The notes under the pieces: generated by a model
Database searches by the model: none
Told to the model about the DNA's origin: nothing
The model's input: only the letters and a program-made list of their open reading frames with translations
From: Allorhodoferax sp032337135
GTDB taxonomy: Bacteria; Pseudomonadota; Gammaproteobacteria; Burkholderiales; Burkholderiaceae_C
Assembly: GCF_032337135.1 (NCBI RefSeq)
Contig: NZ_JAVXZZ010000003.1
Span: 372,001 to 436,000, forward strand
DNA length: 64,000 nt
Reading direction: 5' to 3'
Position numbers and translations under genes: made by a program
In this document: positions 7,376 to 16,081 of the stretch, one piece after another
Position numbering within the stretch: the stretch's first letter is position 1
Layout of the letters: every line of letters begins with the position of its first letter

Positions 7376-9235
7376 ATGAATGCCGTGGCAGAGTCGCAAG
7401 CGGGGGGAGTCCTTCGCCAAGAGTTTGAATCGGTGCGCTCGATCGTGCAATCTGGCGCGTTACGCATTGTCTATCAGCCCATCGTTTCCCTGACGGAGGC
7501 TGAGGTGCATGCTCATGAGGCATTGGTACGCGGGCCACACGGGTCCAGCTTTCAAAGCCCAGAGGCCTTGCTTCAAGGCGCGGCCATGGAGGGATGTCTC
7601 TTTGAGTTTGAGGTAGCGTGCGTGCGGCTGGCACTGAAAGGCTGGCATTCGCTGGGACAAACCGGGCGGATATTTGTGAATTTGAGCGCATCCGCTCTGA
7701 TGCACCTCATGCGTTCGCGCGACCCACAAACGCTTAAAGAGTTTCTCCAGGCTTGCAAAGTGCTTCCACGAAATTTGATTCTGGAGATCACCGAGCATGA
7801 ACGCGTGCAAGACATGGACGGCTTTGCGACCGTAGTCCAGCAGGTGCATTCCACGGGCGTTGGAATCGCGTTGGACGACTTCGGCGATGGCCGCTCCAGC
7901 CTGCGCCTGTGGTCGCAGATCAAGCCTGAAGTTGTGAAAATCGACAAGTACTTCACGCGTGACATCAGTGTCCATGCCGACAAGCTCAAGACCATCCAGG
8001 CGATCCAGCAGCTCGCCGAAACCTTCGATTCGCTGCTGGTGGCCGAGGGCATCGAGACCGGCGATGACCTGCGCGTGCTGCGCGACCTCGGAGTCCAATT
8101 GGGGCAAGGCTATTTCCTTGGGCGGCCCCAGGCGGAGCCTCTGCGCGAGGTCAACGAAGGGACGCGGGAGGTGCTGCAGGACAACCGGCTCGCTGTCTTG
8201 CCGGTACGTGGCAGCGCCAATGCCCGCGGAACGCTGCGCAGGATCAGCATTGTCGACGCGCCGGTATTGGCGTTGAGCACCACCAACGATGAAGTCGCCA
8301 AGCTGTTTGCGCAGTCACCGCATGTGCACGCCCTGGCAGTTGTCAGCGAGGGTAGGCCGGTGGGGCTGATCAACCGCGTATCGTTCATGAACGAGTACGC
8401 CAAGCTGTACTACCGCGAGGTCGCCGGCCGCAAGCCGTGCACCACCCACATCAATTTCCAGCCGCGCATCGTGGAAAGAAGCCACCGCATCGATGAACTG
8501 GTGGGTATCCTGACCTCCGATGATCAGCGCTACCTGAATGATGGTTTCATCGTCACCGAGAACGGCCGCTATGTGGGGCTGGGCACTGGAGAACAGTTGG
8601 TCCGCTCCGTCACGGAGTCGCGCATCGAGGCGGCCCGCCATGCCAATCCGCTCACCTTCCTGCCAGGCAACGTGCCCACCAGCCAGCATCTGCAGCGTTT
8701 GCTGCGGCGTGGTGGTGGCTTTGTCGCCTGCTATGCAGACCTGAACCAGTTCAAACCGTTCAATGACTACTACGGCTACTGGCGCGGCGATGAAATGATC
8801 CGGCTGATGGCACGCGTGGCGCAGGAACACTGTGACCGCCGCAAGGACTTTCTCGGGCACATTGGCGGCGACGACTTTGTACTGCTGTTCCAGAGCCCGG
8901 ATTGGCATGAACGCTGTAGCAGGATCGTCGAGCGGTTCAATGCGGCCGCCCGCGAGTTGTTCGAACCGCAGGCCCGCCAGCAGGGCGGCATTCATGCCGA
9001 GGACCGGTTTGGCGTGCGGCGGTTCTTTCCCTGTACCACGGTCTCCATGGGCGTCATCCGCGTGGAGTCCGGCAAATACCAGCGTGCGGAAGATGTCGCC
9101 AATGCTGCTGCCGTGGCCAAGAACCGGGCCAAGACGGAGAACCTCGGCATTTGGGTGCAGCCCAAGGATCCGCTACCTGCAGAGTTGGGGCAGGGCAATC
9201 ACTGGCCGTTCGGGCGGCAGACGCTCGCCGCTTGA
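7376..9235 (+). CDS. EAL-CBS-GGDEF cyclic-di-GMP protein
   Basis: A 619-residue cytoplasmic protein. Residues about 20-265 form an EAL phosphodiesterase domain that looks catalytically complete (HEALVRG, ILEITEH, ALDDFGDG, VVKID, VAEGIET, GQGYFLGRP). About 285-420 resemble a CBS pair that could bind a nucleotide. About 430-600 form a GGDEF domain with GGDDF in the active site and an RxxD inhibitory site (RRKD) five residues before it. The GGDDF variant makes cyclase activity doubtful, so net c-di-GMP breakdown is more likely. GGGAGG lies 6 bases before the start. Its Pho-box-like promoter suggests induction when phosphate is short, as known for the RapA phosphodiesterase of Pseudomonas fluorescens. 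Confidence 0.88.
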   Translation: MNAVAESQAGGVLRQEFESVRSIVQSGALRIVYQPIVSLTEAEVHAHEALVRGPHGSSFQSPEALLQGAAMEGCLFEFEVACVRLALKGWHSLGQTGRIFVNLSASALMHLMRSRDPQTLKEFLQACKVLPRNLILEITEHERVQDMDGFATVVQQVHSTGVGIALDDFGDGRSSLRLWSQIKPEVVKIDKYFTRDISVHADKLKTIQAIQQLAETFDSLLVAEGIETGDDLRVLRDLGVQLGQGYFLGRPQAEPLREVNEGTREVLQDNRLAVLPVRGSANARGTLRRISIVDAPVLALSTTNDEVAKLFAQSPHVHALAVVSEGRPVGLINRVSFMNEYAKLYYREVAGRKPCTTHINFQPRIVERSHRIDELVGILTSDDQRYLNDGFIVTENGRYVGLGTGEQLVRSVTESRIEAARHANPLTFLPGNVPTSQHLQRLLRRGGGFVACYADLNQFKPFNDYYGYWRGDEMIRLMARVAQEHCDRRKDFLGHIGGDDFVLLFQSPDWHERCSRIVERFNAAARELFEPQARQQGGIHAEDRFGVRRFFPCTTVSMGVIRVESGKYQRAEDVANAAAVAKNRAKTENLGIWVQPKDPLPAELGQGNHWPFGRQTLAA

Positions 9236-9263
9236 TCCAGCGCGTTTGGCCCTGGTTCGGGGC

Positions 9264-10805
9264 TCAGATCGATCCGGTGTCCAGGCGCAGCCCGTCGGTG
9301 ATCTGGGCCCAGGCCAGGGCTTCCTCGCGCAGCAGGTGCGCGCTTTGGGGATACAGGTCAGACCAGCGGTTGCGCACACTTACGGTCACCTTCTGTGATT
9401 CCTTCTTCCAGGTCAGCCTGAATCCGTCCAGATCCGGATCGCGCCGTGCGTGGCACAGGATGACCGCGATGCGCAGTGCCAGCATCTGCATCACGAGGCC
9501 CGGGTCGCTCATGGCCGATTCCAGCTTGCGCAGCTTGCCACGATGCCCCAGCACCAGCAGGCTCAGGCGGTGCATTTCCGAAAGGGAGAATCCCATGGCG
9601 TCGGCATTGTCCAGAATGTAGGCACCATGCTTGTGGCTGTCGCTGTGGGAGATGTGCACGCCCACCTCATGCAGTTGGCCCGCCCACTCCAGCTTCTGCA
9701 GCAGGCGTTGCCGCTCCGGTTCGGATTGCGACGTGAAGAGCTGGCTCAGCAACGTCCTGGCGACTCTTCCGACGCGCTCTCCATGCGCCAGGTCCACGTT
9801 GAACTTCATGGCCAGCCGGTTGATGGATCGGGTCTGCAGATCTTCGAGGCCGGTATGCGGACCGAGCATGTCACACAGCAGTCCATGGCGCAGTCCGCCC
9901 GGCGCGATATGCATGGTCTCTATGCCCAGCAGGTCGAACACCGCGCGAATGACGCTCACGCCCCCGCCGATGATCGGGCGCCGGTCATCGCGCAAACCCG
10001 GCAGGCGCAGCTTGTCGGCGCTTTGTGCTGCGATGAGCTTTTCCACCAGCCAGTCCAGCCCGGCGCGGGTGATGCTGCCTTTCTCCCAGCCAGCGCCTTC
10101 CAGCACTTCGGTGATGGCATTCACGGTGCCGGCGGACCCGTAGGCCACGTCCCAGCGGTCCGGTTGGTACAGGTCCAGTGCCTCGTCCAACACGGCTTTG
10201 GCGGCGATTTCGGCCACCTCGAAGGCGCGTTGGGTGAACTGGCCTTCAGGGAAGAAGCGGGTAGACCAGGCGATGCTGCCCACGCGGAACGACTCCATGG
10301 TCTTGGGGGTGTGGCCTTCGCCCAGGATGAGTTCGGTAGACCGTCCCCCGATGTCCATGACCAGCCGCCGTTCGGTCGTGCTGTCGAGCATGTGGGCCAC
10401 GCCCTGGTAGATCAGCCGTGCTTCTTCCCGGCCCGAGATCACGTTGATGGGAAAGCCCAGCAAGGTGTTGGCGCGATCGAGAAATTCATCGCGGTTGCGG
10501 GCTTCGCGCAAGGTCTGCGTCGCCACGGCGCGCACCTCGTCGGCGTCGAAGCCGGCCAGGCGTTCGCCGAACCGTGCCAGGCACTCCCAGCCCTTCTGCA
10601 TGGCCGCGGGCGTCAGGTTGCGGTTCTCGTCCAGGCCACCCCCCTGCCGGACGGTTTCCTTCAGGTACTCGGTGCGCCGGAATACACCATGCTCGATCAC
10701 GCCGATTTCGAGTCGGAAACTGTTGGAGCCCAGGTCGACGGCGGCCAGTCGTTGGAGGGGTTGCATGGGTAAGGGCTGGGCGAAGTTGACAGTGCGCACA
10801 AGCAT
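9264..10805 (-). CDS. ppx: exopolyphosphatase (Ppx/GppA family)
   Basis: Releases phosphate from the ends of polyphosphate. The protein has the actin-like-fold signatures AAVDLGSNSFRLEIG and VMDIGGRSTELILGEG and a C-terminal HD-like region (GQLHEVGVHISHSDSHKHG), with about 513 residues, the usual size. The start at 10805 (AAGG 8 bases upstream) is my choice; an in-frame ATG at 10856 overlaps the stop of the preceding gene (TGATG) and one at 10766 also fits. It follows a binding-protein gene whose promoter region has a Pho-box-like site, so ppx may be induced with the rest of the phosphate island. Confidence 0.92.
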   Translation of the reverse strand: MLVRTVNFAQPLPMQPLQRLAAVDLGSNSFRLEIGVIEHGVFRRTEYLKETVRQGGGLDENRNLTPAAMQKGWECLARFGERLAGFDADEVRAVATQTLREARNRDEFLDRANTLLGFPINVISGREEARLIYQGVAHMLDSTTERRLVMDIGGRSTELILGEGHTPKTMESFRVGSIAWSTRFFPEGQFTQRAFEVAEIAAKAVLDEALDLYQPDRWDVAYGSAGTVNAITEVLEGAGWEKGSITRAGLDWLVEKLIAAQSADKLRLPGLRDDRRPIIGGGVSVIRAVFDLLGIETMHIAPGGLRHGLLCDMLGPHTGLEDLQTRSINRLAMKFNVDLAHGERVGRVARTLLSQLFTSQSEPERQRLLQKLEWAGQLHEVGVHISHSDSHKHGAYILDNADAMGFSLSEMHRLSLLVLGHRGKLRKLESAMSDPGLVMQMLALRIAVILCHARRDPDLDGFRLTWKKESQKVTVSVRNRWSDLYPQSAHLLREEALAWAQITDGLRLDTGSI

Positions 10806-10855
10806 ATCACCGGCCTTGGCAGGGCCTTGGGGCAGTCCTCGAACGCAGGGGCGCA

Positions 10856-12061
10856 TCAGCCGATGAACCTTCCGTCGCTTGCCAGCATGCTTTGTGTCAC
10901 GTAGCTGCCACTGCGCCGCGGCGCGGCGGCGCTGACCTGGAAGCCTCCGAGGTCGATGGCCTTGCGCTGCTGCAGCGCTGCCAGTACCGAGCCGCGGTGG
11001 ATCGGACCGTCAATGGTGCGCAGGACCTCATAGGTATAGCGCGCGGCCACAAAGCCTGCCAGGCTCTGGGGGCTGGGCGGCTCGTCGTACAGGCGCGCCA
11101 GGGTCTCGCGGTACTGGCGCACCACCGCTGCCTGGGCATTCACCAGCGGTACCACCTGGGTCGCAATGACGGCGACGTGGCGCGACAGGCCGCTTTGCTG
11201 CAGCGTCTGGACGTTGACGTCGGCCAGTGCGACGACGTAGCGCTGCTGCGCCTGCTTGCCAATGCCCTGGGACAGCGCCATCAGTTCGGGTGTGCCACCG
11301 ATGAACAGCAGCACCCGTGGGCTGTTGGTGTCCAGTGACTGCCCCAGGCGCTGCAGATCGCCTTGGTAGGGATAGACCACCTGCTGCAGGCCCATGCTGC
11401 GCCCCATGCGCTCCAGTTCAGGCAGGCTGCTGTCACGGTCGGCGGCCGTGCCAAACACGATGCCGACGCGGTCCAGGCCCATGTTGGAGAGCGACTTGAG
11501 GGCGTGCTGAATCTGTTCCCGGCGCCCGGCGAAGATCGGAAAGCTGCTGTCCGGTACATCGGCGTCTGTGGACCGCAGCCACGGGGCGATATGGGCCAGG
11601 TCGCCGAACTCCTTGTGCAGCAACTCGGACGTCTGTTCGGCGGCCAGGTGACCGACGGTGCCGAACACCGCGGCGCAATGCGGCATGGTCCGAAGGCTGT
11701 CCAGTGCCCGGCCCAGGCCAGCCCGGCTTCCGTCGGTTTCCAGCACCAGGTGCTGCACTGGGAGACCGCGCACGCCACCTTTGGCATTGATGTCTGCCCA
11801 GGCCGCGCGGGCGCCGGTCAGGAAGTCTTTCGAGACGTCAATCTGTGCTGCCGACATGTCAGCGATCTGGGCCAGGGTCAGTACGCGGCTCCCAATGGCC
11901 GACTTGCTGCCCTGGGCCCGTGCCGGGAGGCTGCCGACACCCAGCGCCAGTGCGGTGGTTGCCATGCCGCTGTGCCGCAGCAGGGAGCGGCGTGTCATGG
12001 CGGGGAGGGTGATCGCTGTGTCGATCGCGAGTTGCTTCTGTTTTTGTAGCTGTGTACGCAT
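10856..12061 (-). CDS. Tat-exported ABC-type periplasmic binding protein (type 1 fold)
   Basis: About 401 residues, beginning with a long N terminus and a twin-arginine signal (TRRSLLRHSGM, then a hydrophobic stretch and ARAQG as probable cleavage region). The mature part resembles the branched-chain amino-acid/amide binding proteins (LivK-like). No permease or ATPase gene lies nearby; instead it is followed by ppx and faces a divergent chemoreceptor gene. It may serve as a sensor ligand carrier rather than a transporter part. The first codons lie in a 29-bp repeat (12032-12060), so the true start might be the ATG at 11998 just before the Arg pair. Ligand unknown. Confidence 0.75.
   Translation of the reverse strand: MRTQLQKQKQLAIDTAITLPAMTRRSLLRHSGMATTALALGVGSLPARAQGSKSAIGSRVLTLAQIADMSAAQIDVSKDFLTGARAAWADINAKGGVRGLPVQHLVLETDGSRAGLGRALDSLRTMPHCAAVFGTVGHLAAEQTSELLHKEFGDLAHIAPWLRSTDADVPDSSFPIFAGRREQIQHALKSLSNMGLDRVGIVFGTAADRDSSLPELERMGRSMGLQQVVYPYQGDLQRLGQSLDTNSPRVLLFIGGTPELMALSQGIGKQAQQRYVVALADVNVQTLQQSGLSRHVAVIATQVVPLVNAQAAVVRQYRETLARLYDEPPSPQSLAGFVAARYTYEVLRTIDGPIHRGSVLAALQQRKAIDLGGFQVSAAAPRRSGSYVTQSMLASDGRFIG
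12032..12060 (+). repeat. 29-bp interspersed repeat, copy 1
   Basis: Begins TTGCTTCTG and ends GTAGCTGTGTACGCA. It aligns base for base without gaps with copies at 30211-30239 (opposite strand) and 42511-42539. It covers the first codons of the binding-protein gene as called here. The other copies carry a short inverted repeat (GCTAC...GTAGC) in the core; here the left arm is altered. Confidence 0.65.
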
Positions 12062-12121
12062 ATTCCACGTGGGCTTGGGCTGAAATTTCCAACAAAACGC
12101 TGGGCAGCTTAGTGGCGGCGT

Positions 12122-12139
12122 GTGACGGCAGTGTGACAA
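12122..12139 (-). promoter_or_regulatory. Pho-box-like site before the binding-protein gene and ppx
   Basis: Minus-strand direct repeat TTGTCAC-ACTG-CCGTCAC (7-4-7) with a -10-like TAAGCT starting exactly 10 bases downstream (12106-12111). It would drive the binding-protein gene and, by read-through, ppx. It lies in the 177-base divergent region shared with the chemoreceptor gene. Confidence 0.6.
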
Positions 12140-12186
12140 CCGAATGAAACCGTGGATGCATCAGGCAGGGACGCGACGAAGGGCGG

Positions 12187-12204
12187 GTGTCACAGTGCTG
12201 AAAC
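12187..12204 (+). promoter_or_regulatory. Pho-box-like site before the chemoreceptor gene
   Basis: Direct repeat GTGTCAC-AGTG-CTGAAAC (7-4-7), 34 bases before the chemoreceptor ATG. The first half-site is good and the second weak; the expected -10 position (CACAGT, 12215-12220) is poor. Its presence opposite the minus-strand site at 12122-12139 hints that both divergent units respond to PhoB. Confidence 0.35.
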
Positions 12205-12238
12205 AAAAGATTCGCACAGTGGGGGCACGGAGGTTCCC

Positions 12239-13843
12239 ATGCAATTGCTGTCCCAACTCAAGATTCGTTCCCGCCTGCTACTGGTGCTGGGGTTTTCGGT
12301 GTCCACCCTGGCGCTGGTGGGCGGGCTCGCTGCCTATGCCATCGCCTCGGGTGCTGACTTGTCCAGCCGATTCATTGATACCGAGTTCAGGGCGGTACAG
12401 GTGCTCGGTGAGGTGCGCACTGGTCTGGGCGCGGTGCGCCGCGCCGAGAAGGATGTATTCCTGCACATGGGGGACGAAGCTGATACGACGCGCTTCACCC
12501 AGCTGTGGAGCCAGGAATTGGGCACCACCCAGGCAGGTATCGCCCAGGCCCAGGCCTTGGCCGGGGAGGCAGACAGTGCCGAGTTCGCCATGCTTGCGTC
12601 TGCCCTGCAGGCCTATGCTGCAGGGTTCAAAGCGTTGCTCAAGAAAATGGAGATCGGTGAGCTCAATGACCCCTGGGCGGCCAACCGTGCCATGCAGCCT
12701 TTGGCGCGCCACCTGGAACAGATCGATGCATCGCTGCAAACCCTGTCGGGCCGGTTTTCGAAGCGGGCGCAGGAGCGCCACCACACCCTGTCCCAGGTCG
12801 GAGAACAGGCGCCATGGTGGATGCTGGGAGCCACGCTGGTGGTTGCCCTGGTTTCCGCGGTGCTGGTGCTGTCGATCGTCCGTTCGATCCTGTCCCCCAT
12901 ACGGGAGCTGCAGGTGGTAACCCGGGCCTGGGGTGTGGGCGACCTCACGCTGGAGTTGCAGGAACACGGACACTGCGAAATAGCCGAAGTGCGGCGCGAC
13001 CTGGCCGTGATGCAACAGCGCCTGTGCGCCCTGGTGGAGCAGGTGCACAGCGGTGTGCGGGTGGTGGGCATGAACACAGCCGAAATCGCCAACGCCAACC
13101 ATGACCTGTCGGAGCGCACGGAGCAGGCGGCGATGTCGCTGCAGAAGACCTCGGCAGCGATCGCCCAGTTGTCCGAAGCCGTGCAGCAGACTGCGCACTC
13201 TGCCCATGCAGCGGCGGAAACGGCCGGGGGCGCAACAGCCGTGGCGCAGCGTGGCGGCGAAGTGGTGGGGCAGGTGGTGCAGACCATGCGCGATATCCAG
13301 GCAGCGTCGCAGCGCATTGCCGACATCATCGGGGTCATTGACGGGATTGCGTTCCAGACCAATATCCTGGCGCTCAACGCCGCGGTGGAGGCCGCCCGTG
13401 CGGGCGAGCAAGGGCGTGGTTTTGCGGTCGTGGCCAGCGAGGTGCGGGCGCTGGCCGGTCGCAGTGCCGAGGCGGCGCGGGAAATCAAGGCCATCATTGG
13501 CGCCAGTGTGGAGCGCGTGCAGGAAGGTACGACGCAGGTGGAAACCGCAGGGGAGACCATGCGCGACATCGTCCACAACGTGGGTGAGGTGGCCCGCGTC
13601 ATCGAGGCGATCCGCATCGCTGCGAATGATCAGAATGAAGGTCTGCGCCTTATCAGTCTGGCCATGCAGGGCATCGATGCCTCGACCCAGCAAAACGCCG
13701 CCATGGTGCAGGAAAGTGCCGCAGGCGCCCGTTCATTGGCCGAGGAGGCCTCCGGGCTGGACCGTGCCGTGGCGGTGTTCCGCGTTCGCAAGGATTCGGA
13801 ATTTCAGGCAAATCGGGATACAGCCCTTTTGCAATATGCGTAG
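12239..13843 (+). CDS. methyl-accepting chemotaxis protein
   Basis: A 534-residue inner-membrane chemoreceptor. One transmembrane helix lies near residues 12-35, then a helical periplasmic domain of about 160 residues, a second helix near 196-218 (LVVALVSAVLVLSIV), a HAMP domain, and the conserved signalling hairpin (GIAFQTNILALNAAVEAARAGEQGRGFAVVASEVR region) that contacts CheW and CheA. It has no C-terminal CheR-tethering pentapeptide. The start at 12239 has GGAGG 5 bases upstream; the longer frame from 12152 has no support. It is divergent from a periplasmic binding protein and next to pstS. A ligand linked to phosphate is a guess from context. Confidence 0.9.
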   Translation: MQLLSQLKIRSRLLLVLGFSVSTLALVGGLAAYAIASGADLSSRFIDTEFRAVQVLGEVRTGLGAVRRAEKDVFLHMGDEADTTRFTQLWSQELGTTQAGIAQAQALAGEADSAEFAMLASALQAYAAGFKALLKKMEIGELNDPWAANRAMQPLARHLEQIDASLQTLSGRFSKRAQERHHTLSQVGEQAPWWMLGATLVVALVSAVLVLSIVRSILSPIRELQVVTRAWGVGDLTLELQEHGHCEIAEVRRDLAVMQQRLCALVEQVHSGVRVVGMNTAEIANANHDLSERTEQAAMSLQKTSAAIAQLSEAVQQTAHSAHAAAETAGGATAVAQRGGEVVGQVVQTMRDIQAASQRIADIIGVIDGIAFQTNILALNAAVEAARAGEQGRGFAVVASEVRALAGRSAEAAREIKAIIGASVERVQEGTTQVETAGETMRDIVHNVGEVARVIEAIRIAANDQNEGLRLISLAMQGIDASTQQNAAMVQESAAGARSLAEEASGLDRAVAVFRVRKDSEFQANRDTALLQYA

Positions 13844-13903
13844 AGCACTATAAAAAAAGTAGCATCTCCGGTATCCCCTGGTTTGGTCGGGGTTTCAACG
13901 GAT

Positions 13904-13921
13904 TTGTCACATTGCTGTCAC
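13904..13921 (+). promoter_or_regulatory. Pho box before pstS
   Basis: Direct repeat TTGTCAC-ATTG-CTGTCAC (7-4-7), close to the PhoB consensus, with a -10 TACATT (13932-13937) exactly 10 bases downstream. Weak further half-sites at 13893 and 13926 keep the 11-base spacing. This is the expected promoter of the pst-pho operon, located 55 bases before the pstS start. Confidence 0.8.
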
Positions 13922-13975
13922 ATTAGTTTCTTACATTCATTTCCATTCCTTTTTCATCCAACACAAAGGGTTTCT

Positions 13976-15013
13976 ATGAGCAACCGTTACGCAGTACTCG
14001 CCGTTCTGGCTACCTCCGCTTTCGCCTGGGGCACTTCGGTGCAGGCGCAGGAAGTTACCGGTGCAGGCGCCACCTTCCCGGCTCCGATCTATGCCAAATG
14101 GGCGTCGGACTACAACAAGGCAACCGGCGTCAAGGTGAACTACCAGTCCATCGGTTCGGGCGGTGGCATCAAGCAGATTGACTCCAAGACCGTGGATTTC
14201 GGTGCTTCCGATATGCCGCTGACCGACGACGTGCTCAAGCAAAAGGGCCAGATGCAGTTCCCCACCGTCATCGGTGGTGTGGTGCCGGTGATTAACATCA
14301 AGGGTATCGAGCCCGGGCAGCTCAAGCTCAATGGCCAGGTGCTCGGCGACATCTTCCTGGGCAAGATCAGCAAGTGGAATGACCCGGCCCTGAAGGCGCT
14401 CAACCCCTCGCTGCCTTTGCCGGATGCCCAGATCGCCCAGGTGCGCCGCGCCGACGGTTCGGGTACTTCCTTCATCTTCACCAACTACCTGAGTAAGGTC
14501 AATGCCGAGTGGAAGGCATCCGTGGGTGAGGGTACCGCCGTGAACTGGCCTGTGGGTGCCGGCGGCAAGGGCAACGAAGGCGTGGCTGCCTTCGTGAACC
14601 GTCTGCCCAACTCGATTGGCTATGTCGAATACGCCTACGTCAAGCAGAACAAGATGAACTATGCCTTGATGCAGAACGCCGCAGGCAATTTCGTGGCGCC
14701 TGACGACCTGACCTTCAAGTCCGCGGCTGCCGGTGCCGACTGGAACAAGTCCTTCTACCAGATCCTGACCAACCAGCCCGGCAAGGAGTCCTGGCCCCTG
14801 ACCGGTGCGACCTTCATCCTGATGCACACCACGCAGGACAAGCCCGCCAATGCCACCCAGGTGCTGAAGTTCTTTGACTGGGCTTACAAGAACGGTAATG
14901 AATCGGCCACTGCGCTGGAATACGTGCCTCTGCCGGCCAGCGTGGTGGCTGCGATCGAGAAGTCCTGGGCGCAGATCAAGGACGGCAGCGGTAAGCCGGT
15001 GGCTTACAAGTAA
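13976..15013 (+). CDS. pstS: phosphate-binding protein PstS
   Basis: A 345-residue periplasmic protein with a Sec signal peptide (cleavage after VQAQ-like region near residue 22) and the PstS signatures GAGATFPAPIYAKW, SIGSGGGIKQI and RRADGSGTSFIFTNYL, which bind phosphate. It delivers phosphate to PstC/PstA/PstB. The ATG at 13976 follows AAAGGG by 5 bases; the longer upstream frame crosses the Pho box. First gene of the apparent operon pstSCAB-phoU-phoB-phoR, controlled by PhoB. Confidence 0.97.
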   Translation: MSNRYAVLAVLATSAFAWGTSVQAQEVTGAGATFPAPIYAKWASDYNKATGVKVNYQSIGSGGGIKQIDSKTVDFGASDMPLTDDVLKQKGQMQFPTVIGGVVPVINIKGIEPGQLKLNGQVLGDIFLGKISKWNDPALKALNPSLPLPDAQIAQVRRADGSGTSFIFTNYLSKVNAEWKASVGEGTAVNWPVGAGGKGNEGVAAFVNRLPNSIGYVEYAYVKQNKMNYALMQNAAGNFVAPDDLTFKSAAAGADWNKSFYQILTNQPGKESWPLTGATFILMHTTQDKPANATQVLKFFDWAYKNGNESATALEYVPLPASVVAAIEKSWAQIKDGSGKPVAYK

Positions 15014-15049
15014 TCGGTTCTGACTTAGCGCCAGAAACAAAGACGCTTC

Positions 15050-16081
15050 ATGTCCTCTACACTTGCGCACGAAGCGTCCCTACAACCGGTGGGGCGCGTT
15101 CGGGATCCAATTGCCATGACTGAACCCACTCCACCGACGAGCACCCGTAGTGAACCTTGGGCCGATCGCCTTTTTGGCGTGCTGGCCAAGGGCGCTGCCT
15201 TGGCTACTTTGGCGCTGCTGATTGCCATCATCGCCTCGTTGACGATCAGCGCCTGGCCGGCGATCAGCAAGTATGGCCTGTCCTTCCTGACACGCACGAC
15301 CTGGGACCCGGTGCAGGAAGATTTCGGTGGCCTGGTGATGATCTACGGCACCTTGGCCAGCTCGTTCATCGCCCTGCTGATCGCGGTGCCGGTCAGCTTC
15401 GGCATTGCGCTATTCCTGACCGAGTTGTCCCCGTCCTGGCTCAAACGCCCGCTGGGCACCGCCATTGAGTTGCTGGCAGCCATTCCCTCCATCGTGTATG
15501 GCATGTGGGGCCTGCTGGTGTTTGGCCCAGTGCTTGCCACCTATGTCCAACAACCCCTGCAGGCCATGACGGCTGGCGTGCCCTACCTGGGGGCTTTGTT
15601 TTCCGGTCCCCCCGTGGGCATCGGCATTTTTTCGGCTGGGGTCATCCTGGCCATCATGATCATTCCCTTCATCGCCTCGGTGATGCGCGACGTGTTCGAA
15701 GTCACGCCGCCCATGCTCAAGGAGTCGGCCTACGGATTGGGTTCGACCACCTGGGAGGTTGTCACCAAGGTTGTTCTGCCATACACCAAGGCAGGCGTCA
15801 TCGGCGGCATCATGCTGGGCTTGGGACGCGCCATTGGCGAAACCATGGCGGTGACTTTCGTGATCGGCAATTTCAACCAACTCGACTCGCTCAGCGTCTT
15901 CCAGGCCGCCAACAGCATCACCTCGGCGCTGGCCAATGAGTTTGCCGAGGCCGGCGAGGGACTGCACCAGGCTGCGCTCATGTACCTGGGCCTGGTCATG
16001 TTTGCCATCACCTTTGTCATATTGGCCTTGTCCAAATGGCTGTTGGCCAGCCTGCGCAAGAACGAAGGAGCCAAGTCGTGA
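15050..16081 (+). CDS. pstC: phosphate ABC transporter permease PstC
   Basis: A membrane permease of about 343 residues with six predicted transmembrane helices and the inner-membrane-component signature around EVVTKVVLPYTKAGVIGG...GRAIGETMAVTFVIGN. It forms the phosphate channel with PstA. The start is uncertain: neither 15050 nor the in-frame ATG at 15116 has a good ribosome-binding site, and 15116 gives 321 residues, closer to E. coli PstC (319). Its stop overlaps the GTG start of pstA by 4 bases. Confidence 0.95.
   Translation: MSSTLAHEASLQPVGRVRDPIAMTEPTPPTSTRSEPWADRLFGVLAKGAALATLALLIAIIASLTISAWPAISKYGLSFLTRTTWDPVQEDFGGLVMIYGTLASSFIALLIAVPVSFGIALFLTELSPSWLKRPLGTAIELLAAIPSIVYGMWGLLVFGPVLATYVQQPLQAMTAGVPYLGALFSGPPVGIGIFSAGVILAIMIIPFIASVMRDVFEVTPPMLKESAYGLGSTTWEVVTKVVLPYTKAGVIGGIMLGLGRAIGETMAVTFVIGNFNQLDSLSVFQAANSITSALANEFAEAGEGLHQAALMYLGLVMFAITFVILALSKWLLASLRKNEGAKS

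Noticed and set aside
9450..10772. Long open frame (440 codons) on the plus strand
   Set aside because: It lies opposite ppx, which has clear family motifs; the frame is a shadow caused by GC-rich codon use.
12278..13693. Open frame of 471 codons on the minus strand
   Set aside because: Antisense to the chemoreceptor gene, which has intact domains and a good ribosome-binding site.
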